From positions 1 to 6,105 of the forward strand of contig JAIESC010000092.1 in the NCBI GenBank assembly GCA_019746355.1: a stretch of DNA of 6,105 nucleotides, read 5' to 3'. The position numbers and the translations under genes were made by a program. The notes under the pieces are model-generated. The model was given only the letters and a program-made list of their open reading frames with translations, made no database searches and was not told the DNA's origin. Positions 1 through 5,427 of the stretch are shown in pieces; position 1 is the stretch's first letter; the number at the start of each line of letters is the position of its first letter. This DNA is from Xanthobacteraceae bacterium (GTDB lineage Bacteria > Pseudomonadota > Alphaproteobacteria > Rhizobiales > Xanthobacteraceae).

Positions 1-748
1 GCCGCCCGCCGCGGGTGCGGCCGCTTGCGTCCGCCGGGCGGGCGCGATCGCGGCGCTGCGCCGGAAGCGCAGCGAACTCGGTGACGCTGCGGGTCCACTC
101 GCGCGGTCCGTTGACGCGGCCGTCCTGCCAGATGGTGATCGCGGTGTTAGGCCGCTCCAGCAGGTAGGTGCCGCGCGGCTGCACGGTGAGCTCGACGTCG
201 CCTTCGACCAGCAGCACCGTCACGCGGTCGCGCCGCACCAGCATGTCGAACGTCGTGCCGCGCACGCCGACTGCAACGAACGGCGTGCGGATGGTGTAGC
301 TCTGCTTCTCCAGCGAACCGGTGACGAAGCGCACGAGACCGTATGGCACGTGGACGACGACCTTGCCGGTCTTCGTGTCCGGATCGTAGACGAAGCTGTC
401 GAGCCTGATCTGCGTCTGCGGCGATAGGCCGAGATTGGTTTCGTCGAGGAATTGCAGCCTGGCGGTGCTGGCCCTGCCGGTCCGCACGAGCTGGTTCTGG
501 AACACCTCGCTGCCGACCGCGAGCTTCTGCACCGCGTTGCCGATCCGGCCCTCGACCTCGTTCTCGACGGCGCGCGCCGCACCGACTTTCGTGGCGTCGG
601 TTTTGCCGGCACCGGTGGTGGCCGCGCCTTGTCCCGCCACCTGCGATGAGATCGCCGCGGTGCCGCACAGCAGGGCAACGCCGACCAGCAGCGATGAAGT
701 CCGCACGCGCGCCTTTGTTTGCAATCGGCTGGTTGCTGTTGCGTTCAT
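1..748 (-). CDS. FecR-domain exported protein, C-terminus beyond left edge
   Basis: The frame is open for 249 codons from ATG 748 to the window edge. An in-frame TGA (749-751) touches the ATG, so the start cannot lie further upstream. Residues 17-40 form a hydrophobic signal segment (SSLLVGVALL core), with no good lipobox around C28. Residues about 60-180 match the FecR fold: VGSEVFQNQLVRTG, then LQFLDETNLGLSP, LDSFVYDPDTKTGKV, GLVRFVTGSLEKQ and the signature TPFVAVGVRGTTFD (155-168). In the family, FecR domains are periplasmic beta-rich modules. Classical FecR relays iron-citrate signals to a sigma factor, but no sigma-factor or TonB-receptor gene is visible here, so this is probably the other common type, a secreted FecR-domain protein of unknown ligand. 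The region after about residue 215 is Arg/Ala/Pro-rich and incomplete. No clear Shine-Dalgarno precedes the ATG. Family assignment is firm; the role is unknown. Confidence 0.9.
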   Translation of the reverse strand, partial: MNATATSRLQTKARVRTSSLLVGVALLCGTAAISSQVAGQGAATTGAGKTDATKVGAARAVENEVEGRIGNAVQKLAVGSEVFQNQLVRTGRASTARLQFLDETNLGLSPQTQIRLDSFVYDPDTKTGKVVVHVPYGLVRFVTGSLEKQSYTIRTPFVAVGVRGTTFDMLVRRDRVTVLLVEGDVELTVQPRGTYLLERPNTAITIWQDGRVNGPREWTRSVTEFAALPAQRRDRARPADASGRTRGGR

Positions 749-793
749 TCAAGCACAGCCACACTCGAGCGTCGACGGCAGCTAAACACATCG

Positions 794-821
794 CCGGTCC
801 GGGCGGATGGGCCCGGACCGG
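794..821 (-). terminator. Strong GC hairpin downstream of the LNPQPLPP-repeat gene
   Basis: An 11-bp perfect stem (CCGGTCCGGGC, 794-804, paired with 811-821) encloses a 6-nt loop. On the minus strand it begins 23 nt after the TGA of the repeat-protein gene. It is followed by only a weak T-rich stretch (TGTGTTTAG), so it is a plausible but not textbook intrinsic terminator. It would insulate the downstream FecR gene, whose start is 45 nt further on. As a perfect inverted repeat it could also act in the plus-strand orientation. Confidence 0.6.
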
Positions 822-844
822 GATACTGTGCGGGACCTTGGCCG

Positions 845-1300
845 TCAGCGGACCATCAGCTTCAGCGTCTCCTTCGGCGGCAGCGGCTGCGGATTGAGCG
901 CGCGGTCGGAGCCGGAGTTCCTGAAGGCTGTGGTCGTGGCCTTCGGCGGCAGCGGTTGCGGGTTCAGCGCGCGGTCCGAGCCATAGTTCTTGAACGCGCC
1001 AAACTTCTCCTTCGGCGGCAGCGGCTGAGGGTTCAGCATCCGATCAGACCCAATCGTGTTCTTGCCGCCGACGATGATGATGCCTTTTTGCGAAGGGCCG
1101 CCGTCCTTGGGAGGCAGCGGCTGCGGGTTGAGCATGCGGTCGGAGCCGGGCTGCGCGATCAGAACCTGCTTGGTCGCAATATTCTTGCGAAGCGTCTGCG
1201 CGGAGCTCTTCGCGCCGACCTCCGACGCGAAGGCGGTGTCGGCGGGGATCACCGGGAGCGCGAGCGAAGCAACGATGGACAGAGAAGCGGTCCTGTTCAT
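845..1300 (-). CDS. Secreted protein with four LNPQPLPP repeats
   Basis: This encodes a 151-residue protein. The start at 1300 is chosen because AGGAG (1307-1311, minus sense) sits 6 nt before it; a second ATG two codons upstream abuts the AGGAG and is unlikely. Residues 1-26 are a signal peptide (MNRTASLSIVASLALP, cleavage near AFA-S). The mature part carries four copies of GSDR(M/A)LNPQPLPPK at residues 52-65, 84-97, 107-120 and 130-143. Spacing is 32, then 23 and 23 residues, and the linkers differ (one is GIIIVGGK; two contain AF(K/R)N). The first two copies have M and the last two A at the variable site. Preservation of the peptide despite synonymous differences between copies supports a real protein under selection. 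I recall LNPQPLPP-type motifs in uncharacterised bacterial proteins but know no function. Pro-rich repeats could be ligand- or SH3-binding, which is speculation. Confidence 0.88.
   Translation of the reverse strand: MNRTASLSIVASLALPVIPADTAFASEVGAKSSAQTLRKNIATKQVLIAQPGSDRMLNPQPLPPKDGGPSQKGIIIVGGKNTIGSDRMLNPQPLPPKEKFGAFKNYGSDRALNPQPLPPKATTTAFRNSGSDRALNPQPLPPKETLKLMVR
872..1147 (-). repeat. Four 42-bp units encoding GSDR(M/A)LNPQPLPPK
   Basis: The DNA copies lie at 1106-1147, 1010-1051, 941-982 and 872-913. The last three starts are exactly 69 nt apart; the first gap is 96 nt. Substitutions between copies fall mostly at third codon positions (for example AAT/AAC, CCG/CCT, CAG/CAA), as expected for an old in-frame duplication held by protein-level selection. 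Confidence 0.9.
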
Positions 1301-1306
1301 TGTCAT

Positions 1307-1311
1307 CTCCT
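1307..1311 (-). promoter_or_regulatory. Shine-Dalgarno AGGAG setting the start at 1300
   Basis: AGGAG on the minus strand is 6 nt from ATG 1300 and 0 nt from the competing ATG at 1306. It therefore fixes the shorter N-terminus and removes 39 upstream residues of open frame that do not look like protein. Confidence 0.75.
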
Positions 1312-1420
1312 CTATGTCGGCAACGGCGTATCGATGGCAGCGACGATAGGCCCCTTCGCGTCCGGGCGGATGTGACGGCGAACACACCGCGCGCGGGCCT
1401 TGTGGCGTTGCGCACATGGT

Positions 1421-1484
1421 GCGTCACGGACGCGCGTAAACGCGCTGACGGCGCGTCACAGGCGCGCGTAAACGCGCTGATGGC
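1421..1484. repeat. Tandem 32-bp direct repeat with embedded palindromes
   Basis: Two adjacent 32-bp units (1421-1452 and 1453-1484) match at 29 of 32 positions. Each holds the interrupted palindrome GCGCGT-AA-ACGCGC, and each begins GCGTCAC. The centres are 32 bp apart, about three helical turns, so both would present on the same DNA face. The repeat lies between divergent genes (starts at 1300 minus and 1814 plus). It could be a pair of operator sites or simply a local duplication; no regulator is identified. Confidence 0.75.
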
Positions 1485-1813
1485 GCGCCGGCGCGGCCCG
1501 TAAATACTTCGTGCGGCGGATTCGCCTTTGCGGCCCGTGCCTTGTCCTGCGCCTTTGTGACGCTTCGCACTTTCCGCTGCGGCGGGGGCGCGAAAGGGAT
1601 ATGCTCGGCGCAGCAGCGCATCGGTGGCGGACCGGATGATCACCTTGTCGCGAAGCCTTCGGCCGAACCGTGCTTCTGCCGCCGTTGCGTACGCGCAAGC
1701 CGCGTTCCGCTCCTTGCATACCTTCAAGCCTCGCACCGACGCATCGCTCACCGCGACGCTGCCCGGCCCTCGTGTAACCGCAATCATTTTCTGAGAATTC
1801 TAAGGAGATCGCC
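1485..1813. other. Intergenic stretch with no confident gene
   Basis: This is GC-rich DNA upstream of the secreted-protein gene at 1814. Open frames on both strands have Arg/Ala-rich, uninformative translations. The best small candidate is a 52-codon frame from ATG 1636 to TGA 1794 on the plus strand (begins MITLSRSLRPNRASAAVAYA). It has no clear Shine-Dalgarno and recalls no family. I see no convincing sigma-70 promoter, though the promoter for 1814 must lie here or nearby. Confidence 0.5.
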
Positions 1814-2551
1814 ATGACGTCGTCCCGCCATCTCGCTCGGCACTTTTCCCGGCTGACCCACGGCGCGAGCCTGACCACGCTGATCGTGGTGGCAAGTCTG
1901 CTCGCGCTGCCGTCGGACCGTTCGCAGGCTGCCGACAACAGGGCCGTTGGCGGCCCGGGCGTTTCCGTGCAGATGACCGGGTCAGCCGGCGAAACTAAAG
2001 CCGCAGCCACGGCCACGGGCTCCGGCTTGAAGTCGAACGAGACCCAGGCGCAGAAGAAAGTCGCGGCACCCGCAAGCGAAGCGCAGAAGAAGTCCGACGC
2101 CAGGGTCAACGAGGCGTTGAAGGTTGCGCATCATCATCAGCAGCAGCAACGGACGTCGACGCCCGGGGCGGGCTCGGGCGGTGCCAAGGCCGATCAGGCC
2201 AGGCGCATCGACCAGGCAACCAGGCAGCGGCTCGAGCAGGCGAAGCCCGGGCCGGCGAGCGCGGTCCAATGTCCGCACCCGCCGTGCAACGTCATGCCGC
2301 GGCGAGCGCCGTCCGCCGGCCCCAGTGCGATGGACCGTCTGGGCGGCGGGCCGCGCCCGGCCGTCGGAGCGGCCAAGGCCGGATCCGGCGTGAAGGCGAG
2401 CACGGCTGCGAGCGCCTCCGGGCAAAATCAAATGAAGATGATCGAGTTGCAGGAAGAGGTCAGCAAGCGCCAGCGGGCGCTGCAGATGCAGCAGAACATC
2501 CAGCAGAAGCAGCAGGAAAACTCGGGCACGGTGATCCGGAATATGCGTTAG
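1814..2551 (+). CDS. Exported low-complexity protein with C-terminal coiled coil
   Basis: This encodes a 245-residue protein. ATG 1814 is preceded by AAGGAG (1802-1807) with a 6-nt spacer. The N-terminus has basic residues, then a hydrophobic core LTTLIVVASLLALP (20-33) and a likely cleavage site near SQA-A (37-40), so export is expected. The mature protein is Ala/Lys/Gln/Gly-rich and looks mostly disordered. Notable pieces are a His/Gln tract HHHQQQQ (106-112), a proline-framed cysteine pair CPHPPC (153-158), and a charged, Gln-rich helix at about 205-236 (MIELQEEVSKRQRALQMQQN) with coiled-coil heptad character. No known domain is recognised. It is divergent from the LNPQPLPP gene across a 513-bp gap. 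It is probably a periplasmic or envelope-associated protein; function is unknown. The good ribosome-binding site and signal peptide make it real despite its composition. Confidence 0.85.
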   Translation: MTSSRHLARHFSRLTHGASLTTLIVVASLLALPSDRSQAADNRAVGGPGVSVQMTGSAGETKAAATATGSGLKSNETQAQKKVAAPASEAQKKSDARVNEALKVAHHHQQQQRTSTPGAGSGGAKADQARRIDQATRQRLEQAKPGPASAVQCPHPPCNVMPRRAPSAGPSAMDRLGGGPRPAVGAAKAGSGVKASTAASASGQNQMKMIELQEEVSKRQRALQMQQNIQQKQQENSGTVIRNMR

Positions 2552-2714
2552 CAGCAAGGCTGCTTGAGTTGAATCGCTTGCCGTATCGGCGGTGAACTTT
2601 CTCCCCCCGCGACCTCCGGCGCGGGCACTGCCACCTCCCCTTCCAGGGAGCGTACCGCCCGCATTGCCGATGATTCAGTCTCGAGCACGATCCACGCTTT
2701 GGCAGACGGGCTTC

Positions 2715-2750
2715 GCGCGCCGGGCTTGATTGCCCGGCGTGCATGGTTTT
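2715..2750 (+). terminator. Hairpin with short T run after the 1814 gene
   Basis: An 11-bp stem (2715-2725 with 2732-2742, one G-T pair) encloses the loop TTGATT. TTTT follows at 2747-2750. It lies about 160 nt after the stop of the exported coiled-coil protein and 28 nt before the methyltransferase start, so it either ends the upstream transcript or sits in the leader of the next one. The T run is short and interrupted. Confidence 0.5.
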
Positions 2751-2777
2751 GGATTCAGGTCCGGGCAAATTCAATCG

Positions 2778-3860
2778 ATGGCCGACACGGAACACATGCG
2801 AGGCGCGGCCGCGAACCTGGTCCGCAATTACCTGGCGACCATGGCGGTCATCCTGCCCGGGCTCTTCGTCTACACCCGCGACACCAATTTCCTTGCGACC
2901 GAATTCAACATGCGGGTCGGCCTGGAGATCGGCGGCGAGCCTGTCACCATCGGCACGGCCGACGTGCTGGTCGCGGCCGTGGTGCTCTACGCGGTGCTGC
3001 TGCTGCCGTATTACGCGCTGCGCCGGGGCACCGTCTGCGACGCGCGGCTGGTGTTCATGTATCTGCGCACCTGGATGGCCAAGCGGGCGCGGCCGGAGTT
3101 CGGCTTCGAGGAGCGCCGCGCTGCGCTCACCCTCGCGCTGAAGTTCTATTTCATCCCGCTGATGCTCGGATACCTCGTCAACAACCTCCACGAGGTGGTG
3201 CGGCACTGGAATGCGGTCGCCGCGGAAGAGCCTGCGGCGGCCTTTGCGATCGGGCTGAACACCAGCTTCTACCTGCTGGTGCTCGCGGTCCTCTACCTGA
3301 TCGACGTCGTCATCTACAGCGCCGGCTATATGGTGGAGCTGCGCTCCCGCGGCAACGAGATCAGGAGCGTCGATCCGACGGTGCTCGGCTGGGCCGCCTG
3401 TCTCATCTGCTATCCGCCGTTCAACCAGGCGGGCTTTGCGTTCCTGTCCTGGCAGCAGGTCGACACCGCCGATTTCGCGACGCCGGCGATCCAGGCCGCG
3501 CTCGCCTCCGTCAGCATCGCCGCGGTCGCGATCTATGCCTGGGCGTCGGTCGCGCTCGGCCTTCGCGCCTCGAACCTGACCAACCGCGGCATCGTCACTG
3601 GCGGGCCTTACCGCTTCGTCCGGCATCCGGCCTATGCGATGAAAAACCTCGCCGCCTGGATCGCCGCGGTGCCGGCGCTCGCCGACGCTTTCGCAAGGTC
3701 ATGGTCGCTGGCGCTCTGGATCGTGACCTGCGTGATCCTGTGGACCGGGATCTATGCGCTGCGCGCGTGGACCGAGGAGCGGCACCTGCTGATGATCGAC
3801 AACGGCTACAAGGAATACAAAGCGAAGGTGCGCCATCGCTTCGTTCCGGGGCTGATCTGA
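2778..3860 (+). CDS. Integral-membrane ICMT/PEMT-type methyltransferase family protein
   Basis: This encodes a 360-residue polytopic membrane protein. Hydrophobic segments are at about 16-32, 62-80, 117-137, 154-182, 203-224, 238-262, 288-304 and 308-328. The C-terminal third has the isoprenylcysteine/phospholipid methyltransferase signature: GGPYRFVRHPAYAMKNLAAW (275-294), followed after a membrane hairpin by TEERHLL (332-338) and GYKEYKAKVRHRFVPG (343-358). In this family these elements bind S-adenosylmethionine and cap the active site at the cytoplasmic face. The substrate is not deducible; bacterial members often act on lipids or are uncharacterised. The protein is longer than minimal bacterial ICMT-like proteins, because about 200 residues of extra membrane domain precede the catalytic part. 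ATG 2778 is the first ATG in frame; TTG 2730 and ATG 2796 are alternatives, and none has a strong Shine-Dalgarno. It converges with the gene ending at 3884. Confidence 0.88.
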   Translation: MADTEHMRGAAANLVRNYLATMAVILPGLFVYTRDTNFLATEFNMRVGLEIGGEPVTIGTADVLVAAVVLYAVLLLPYYALRRGTVCDARLVFMYLRTWMAKRARPEFGFEERRAALTLALKFYFIPLMLGYLVNNLHEVVRHWNAVAAEEPAAAFAIGLNTSFYLLVLAVLYLIDVVIYSAGYMVELRSRGNEIRSVDPTVLGWAACLICYPPFNQAGFAFLSWQQVDTADFATPAIQAALASVSIAAVAIYAWASVALGLRASNLTNRGIVTGGPYRFVRHPAYAMKNLAAWIAAVPALADAFARSWSLALWIVTCVILWTGIYALRAWTEERHLLMIDNGYKEYKAKVRHRFVPGLI

Positions 3861-3886
3861 GGCGGTATCGGCCGGGGCCGGCCTCA
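3858..3886. terminator. Palindrome joining two convergent stop codons
   Basis: TGAGGC (3858-3863), which begins with the methyltransferase stop, is the inverse complement of GCCTCA (3881-3886), which contains the stop of the minus-strand gene. An inner CGGC/GCCG stem (3869-3872 with 3877-3880) can stack within it around a 5-nt bulge. There is no T tract on either side, so a bidirectional terminator role is only possible. Confidence 0.35.
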
Positions 3887-4165
3887 ACGGTCGCTGTAGA
3901 CACGGCAGAACCCGTCGACGACCCGCATGTTGGGCTGCGGGCACTTGGAGCCCTTCGGCAGACGCCAGGCCACGCACTGGTAATTTCCGGCGACCGTGCC
4001 GGGCGGGCAGGGCGGCCAGATGTAGGACCAGCGCTCCGGATACGGCTCTGCGCCGCAAAGCACGCGGCCGTATTCATCCCTGACGCAGGCTTCCGCCGAC
4101 GCGGGCAGGGGGCTGAACAATGCCGTTGCGGCGAGGGCTGCCGCGGCGATGGAAAGGCGACGCAT
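3884..4165 (-). CDS. Small exported six-cysteine protein
   Basis: This encodes 93 residues. The start is well supported: AGGAGG (4172-4177, minus sense) lies 6 nt before ATG 4165. Residues 1-24 are a clear signal peptide (MRRLSIAAAALAATALF, cleavage ASA-E at 24/25). The mature chain of 69 residues has six cysteines (27, 37, 53, 64, 75, 87), enough for three disulfides in the oxidising periplasm. It is also rich in aromatic and proline residues (PERWSYIWPPCPPG, NYQCVAWRLP, DGFCRVY). No family is recognised. The pattern suggests a compact disulfide-stabilised periplasmic protein, possibly a binding or inhibitor-like module, which is inference. It converges with the methyltransferase (23 bp between stops) and is divergent from the two-helix membrane protein 94 bp away. 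Confidence 0.88.
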   Translation of the reverse strand: MRRLSIAAAALAATALFSPLPASAEACVRDEYGRVLCGAEPYPERWSYIWPPCPPGTVAGNYQCVAWRLPKGSKCPQPNMRVVDGFCRVYSDR

Positions 4166-4189
4166 TCACTTCCTCCTTTCGCACTTTCG

Positions 4190-4206
4190 CGGCAGCATGC
4201 CTGCCG
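4190..4206. promoter_or_regulatory. Short inverted repeat between divergent genes
   Basis: CGGCAG (4190-4195) and CTGCCG (4201-4206) flank CATGC in the 94-bp gap between the divergent genes starting at 4165 and 4260. The position suits an operator. Six-bp arms are common by chance in such GC-rich DNA, so support is weak. Confidence 0.25.
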
Positions 4207-4248
4207 AGGGTGAACGGACGAATAACGCGCCTGTGAGGGCGCCGGAGC

Positions 4249-4253
4249 GGAGG
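4249..4253 (+). promoter_or_regulatory. Shine-Dalgarno GGAGG setting the start at 4260
   Basis: GGAGG lies 6 nt before ATG 4260. It favours the 64-residue form over an in-frame ATG at 4149, which would add 37 Arg-rich residues and overlap the divergent gene. Confidence 0.7.
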
Positions 4254-4259
4254 CGTCGG

Positions 4260-4454
4260 ATGGACCGGACGATCGTCGGATATTGGGTGATGCTCGCCAT
4301 CTATCTGATTGTCACGGGCATCCCGACGGCGCGGATCCTCGCCCGCACCGGCCACAGCCGGTGGTGGACCTTGCTCTATTTCATCCCGCTGGTGAACATC
4401 GCCGCGCTGTGGGTCTTGGCCTATCGGCGATGGCCGGCGGTGGAGCGCAGTTGA
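4260..4454 (+). CDS. Small two-helix membrane protein
   Basis: This encodes 64 residues with two hydrophobic segments, about 6-26 (VGYWVMLAIYLIVTGIPTA) and 35-52 (WWTLLYFIPLVNIAALWV). A short basic loop joins them (RILARTGHSR), and the tail is charged. The loop-WW-IPLVN arrangement resembles the small-membrane-protein motif seen in DUF805-like and related short bacterial proteins, but it is too short to assign. The positive-inside rule puts the loop and its arginines in the cytoplasm. GC is high, like the surrounding backbone, in contrast to the next gene 41 bp downstream. Function is unknown. Confidence 0.78.
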   Translation: MDRTIVGYWVMLAIYLIVTGIPTARILARTGHSRWWTLLYFIPLVNIAALWVLAYRRWPAVERS

Positions 4455-4495
4455 AGCAGGACCGTTGCATTTCGTTGGAGTGAAGGACCAAATCA

Positions 4496-4768
4496 ATGGC
4501 GATCCTTTTGGTAACTTACGACTTGAAGCAGCCCGGACGAAATTATCAGCCGGTTTATGACTATCTGAAGCAGTACAACTACTGCAAAAGTATGGAATCA
4601 GTCTGGCTTCTCGACACGTCGCGTTCGACAGCTATCGTAAGAGATCACCTTCGATCGATCGTCGATAGGAGTGACGTTGTCTTTGTAACCCGCCTCGCAC
4701 GAAGCGATTGGGCTGCATACGGTTTCGGCTGTGATGACTGGCTGAGCAGGCCGGAGCGCACCTGGTAA
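4496..4768 (+). CDS. Stand-alone Cas2-like (SinR-family) small protein
   Basis: This encodes 90 residues beginning MAILLVTYDLKQPGRNYQPV, the beta1 strand and loop typical of the Cas2/VapD-like ferredoxin fold. The conserved Tyr-Asp (YD, 8-9) sits where Cas2 nucleases place their metal-binding aspartate. Next come a helix (YQPVYDYLKQYNYCKSMES), strand VWLLDTS (37-43), helix STAIVRDHLRSIVDRSD (44-60) and strand VVFVTRLAR (61-69). The tail (YGFGCDDWLSRPERTW) resembles that of proteins commonly annotated 'SinR family', which are Cas2 relatives found outside CRISPR loci. Length is normal for the family. AAGGA (4483-4487) lies 8 nt before the ATG. No CRISPR repeats or cas1 are in the window, so an adaptation role is not supported; orphan relatives are suspected RNA- or DNA-interacting or toxin-like proteins. 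GC is near half, well below the genes to its left, suggesting acquisition. Confidence 0.78.
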   Translation: MAILLVTYDLKQPGRNYQPVYDYLKQYNYCKSMESVWLLDTSRSTAIVRDHLRSIVDRSDVVFVTRLARSDWAAYGFGCDDWLSRPERTW

Positions 4769-4864
4769 GCGAACCGTACGGCAAGCCACCGATTGTGAAA
4801 TGAATGCCGCACAGTCTGCCCAACTGATTTAGAGCTTGTTCTCAAGGCCATCTTAGAGACCACC

Positions 4865-5395
4865 ATGTTTACCGCGGTGTTCGTTGGGCCACCTTACGAA
4901 ATCGAGGTCACCGACAACCCCGACGAACCCGGCTTGATCGGCACGGTGGCAATTGCACGTGACGAAGCAACACAGCGATCAGTCTTCGTCGAAACTCTGC
5001 TGAGCCCTGCTGAAGTCGACGGATTTGCTCATTCCGAAATATCTTTTCAGATCGCAGTGCTCTCGGATGACGAAAGTGAGCCGCAATTCAGAACGCAAAT
5101 GAGAGACATGGCGAGGCCGTATCTTCCACCTGAAAGCGTGTCGCACGTGATCGAAATGGTCTGCGCCTCGTGCAGGATCATGATCGAAAAAACGAAACCC
5201 GAGCTTCTGTATTTCGTGGCGAAAGAGGTCGTCCGATCCCCCAAAGCGCTGGTGAAGTATGAGCGGCTGAATCAGGTCCTGAAGGAACTTGGCTACGTCA
5301 TTTACGAACTGGACGACGATCCGCTGGGCCGGCCCTTCTGGAAACTCGCCCTTCCAAGGAATGTTAAGGGTGGCGAAATCACCGCCGGAATATGA
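4865..5395 (+). CDS. Hypothetical protein, 176 residues
   Basis: I do not recognise a family. ATG 4865 is the first ATG, GTG or TTG in this frame after the TGA at 4796-4798; the Shine-Dalgarno is weak. The N-terminal half looks beta-rich (AVFVGPPYEIEV, LIGTVAIAR, SVFVETLLSP, ISFQIAVLSD). A helical middle follows (about 75-110: FRTQMRDMARPYLPPESVSH, then CASC at 100-103). The C-terminal part is alpha/beta (ELLYFVAKEVVR, KALVKYERLNQVLKELGYVI, PFWKLALP). No signal peptide or membrane segment is seen, so it is probably cytoplasmic. Reduced GC and AT-ending codons match the Cas2-like gene upstream. It follows that gene by 96 bp and overlaps the open frame of the next gene. The in-frame codons just before the ATG read ELVLKAILETT, which looks protein-like, so the N-terminus may be longer or interrupted. 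Confidence 0.8.
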   Translation: MFTAVFVGPPYEIEVTDNPDEPGLIGTVAIARDEATQRSVFVETLLSPAEVDGFAHSEISFQIAVLSDDESEPQFRTQMRDMARPYLPPESVSHVIEMVCASCRIMIEKTKPELLYFVAKEVVRSPKALVKYERLNQVLKELGYVIYELDDDPLGRPFWKLALPRNVKGGEITAGI

Positions 5396-5415
5396 TATCC
5401 ATCGGACACAGCCAT

Positions 5416-5420
5416 GGAGG
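5416..5420 (+). promoter_or_regulatory. Shine-Dalgarno GGAGG favouring GTG 5428
   Basis: GGAGG (then another G) lies 7 nt before GTG 5428. This outweighs the ATG at 5392, which overlaps the preceding stop as ATGA but lacks its own visible Shine-Dalgarno. An ATG at 5414 overlaps the site and opens a frame of only eight codons (MEGMPCPQ). Confidence 0.6.
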
Positions 5421-5427
5421 GCATGCC

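Noticed and set aside
147..791. 214-codon minus-strand frame overlapping the FecR gene
   Set aside because: The translation is Arg-rich and uninformative, whereas the neighbouring frame gives a clear FecR domain with signal peptide.
1636..1794. 52-codon plus-strand frame (MITLSRSLRPN...)
   Set aside because: It has no Shine-Dalgarno and no recognisable features, and its third-position GC is not distinctive. Kept only as a note in the intergenic entry.
1044..2109. Long minus-strand frames across the intergenic gap (1044-1787 and 1456-2109)
   Set aside because: They cross the LNPQPLPP gene or the exported coiled-coil gene in wrong frames, contain the tandem repeat as Arg/Ala text, and lack Shine-Dalgarno sites.
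2460..3626. 388-codon open frame on the minus strand
   Set aside because: It is antisense to the methyltransferase, its translation is Asp/Arg/His-rich without motifs, and it has no credible start context.
2699..4213. 504-codon open frame on the plus strand
   Set aside because: It overlaps the methyltransferase in another frame, runs through the opposite-strand cysteine-rich gene, and its translation is Arg/Ala/Gly-rich with no domain. Long empty frames are expected in GC-rich DNA.
4451..4530. Direct repeat TTGAAGCAG at 4451 and 4522 as a possible attachment site
   Set aside because: It is only 9 bp, the second copy lies within coding sequence, and there is no matching copy at the other end of the islet.
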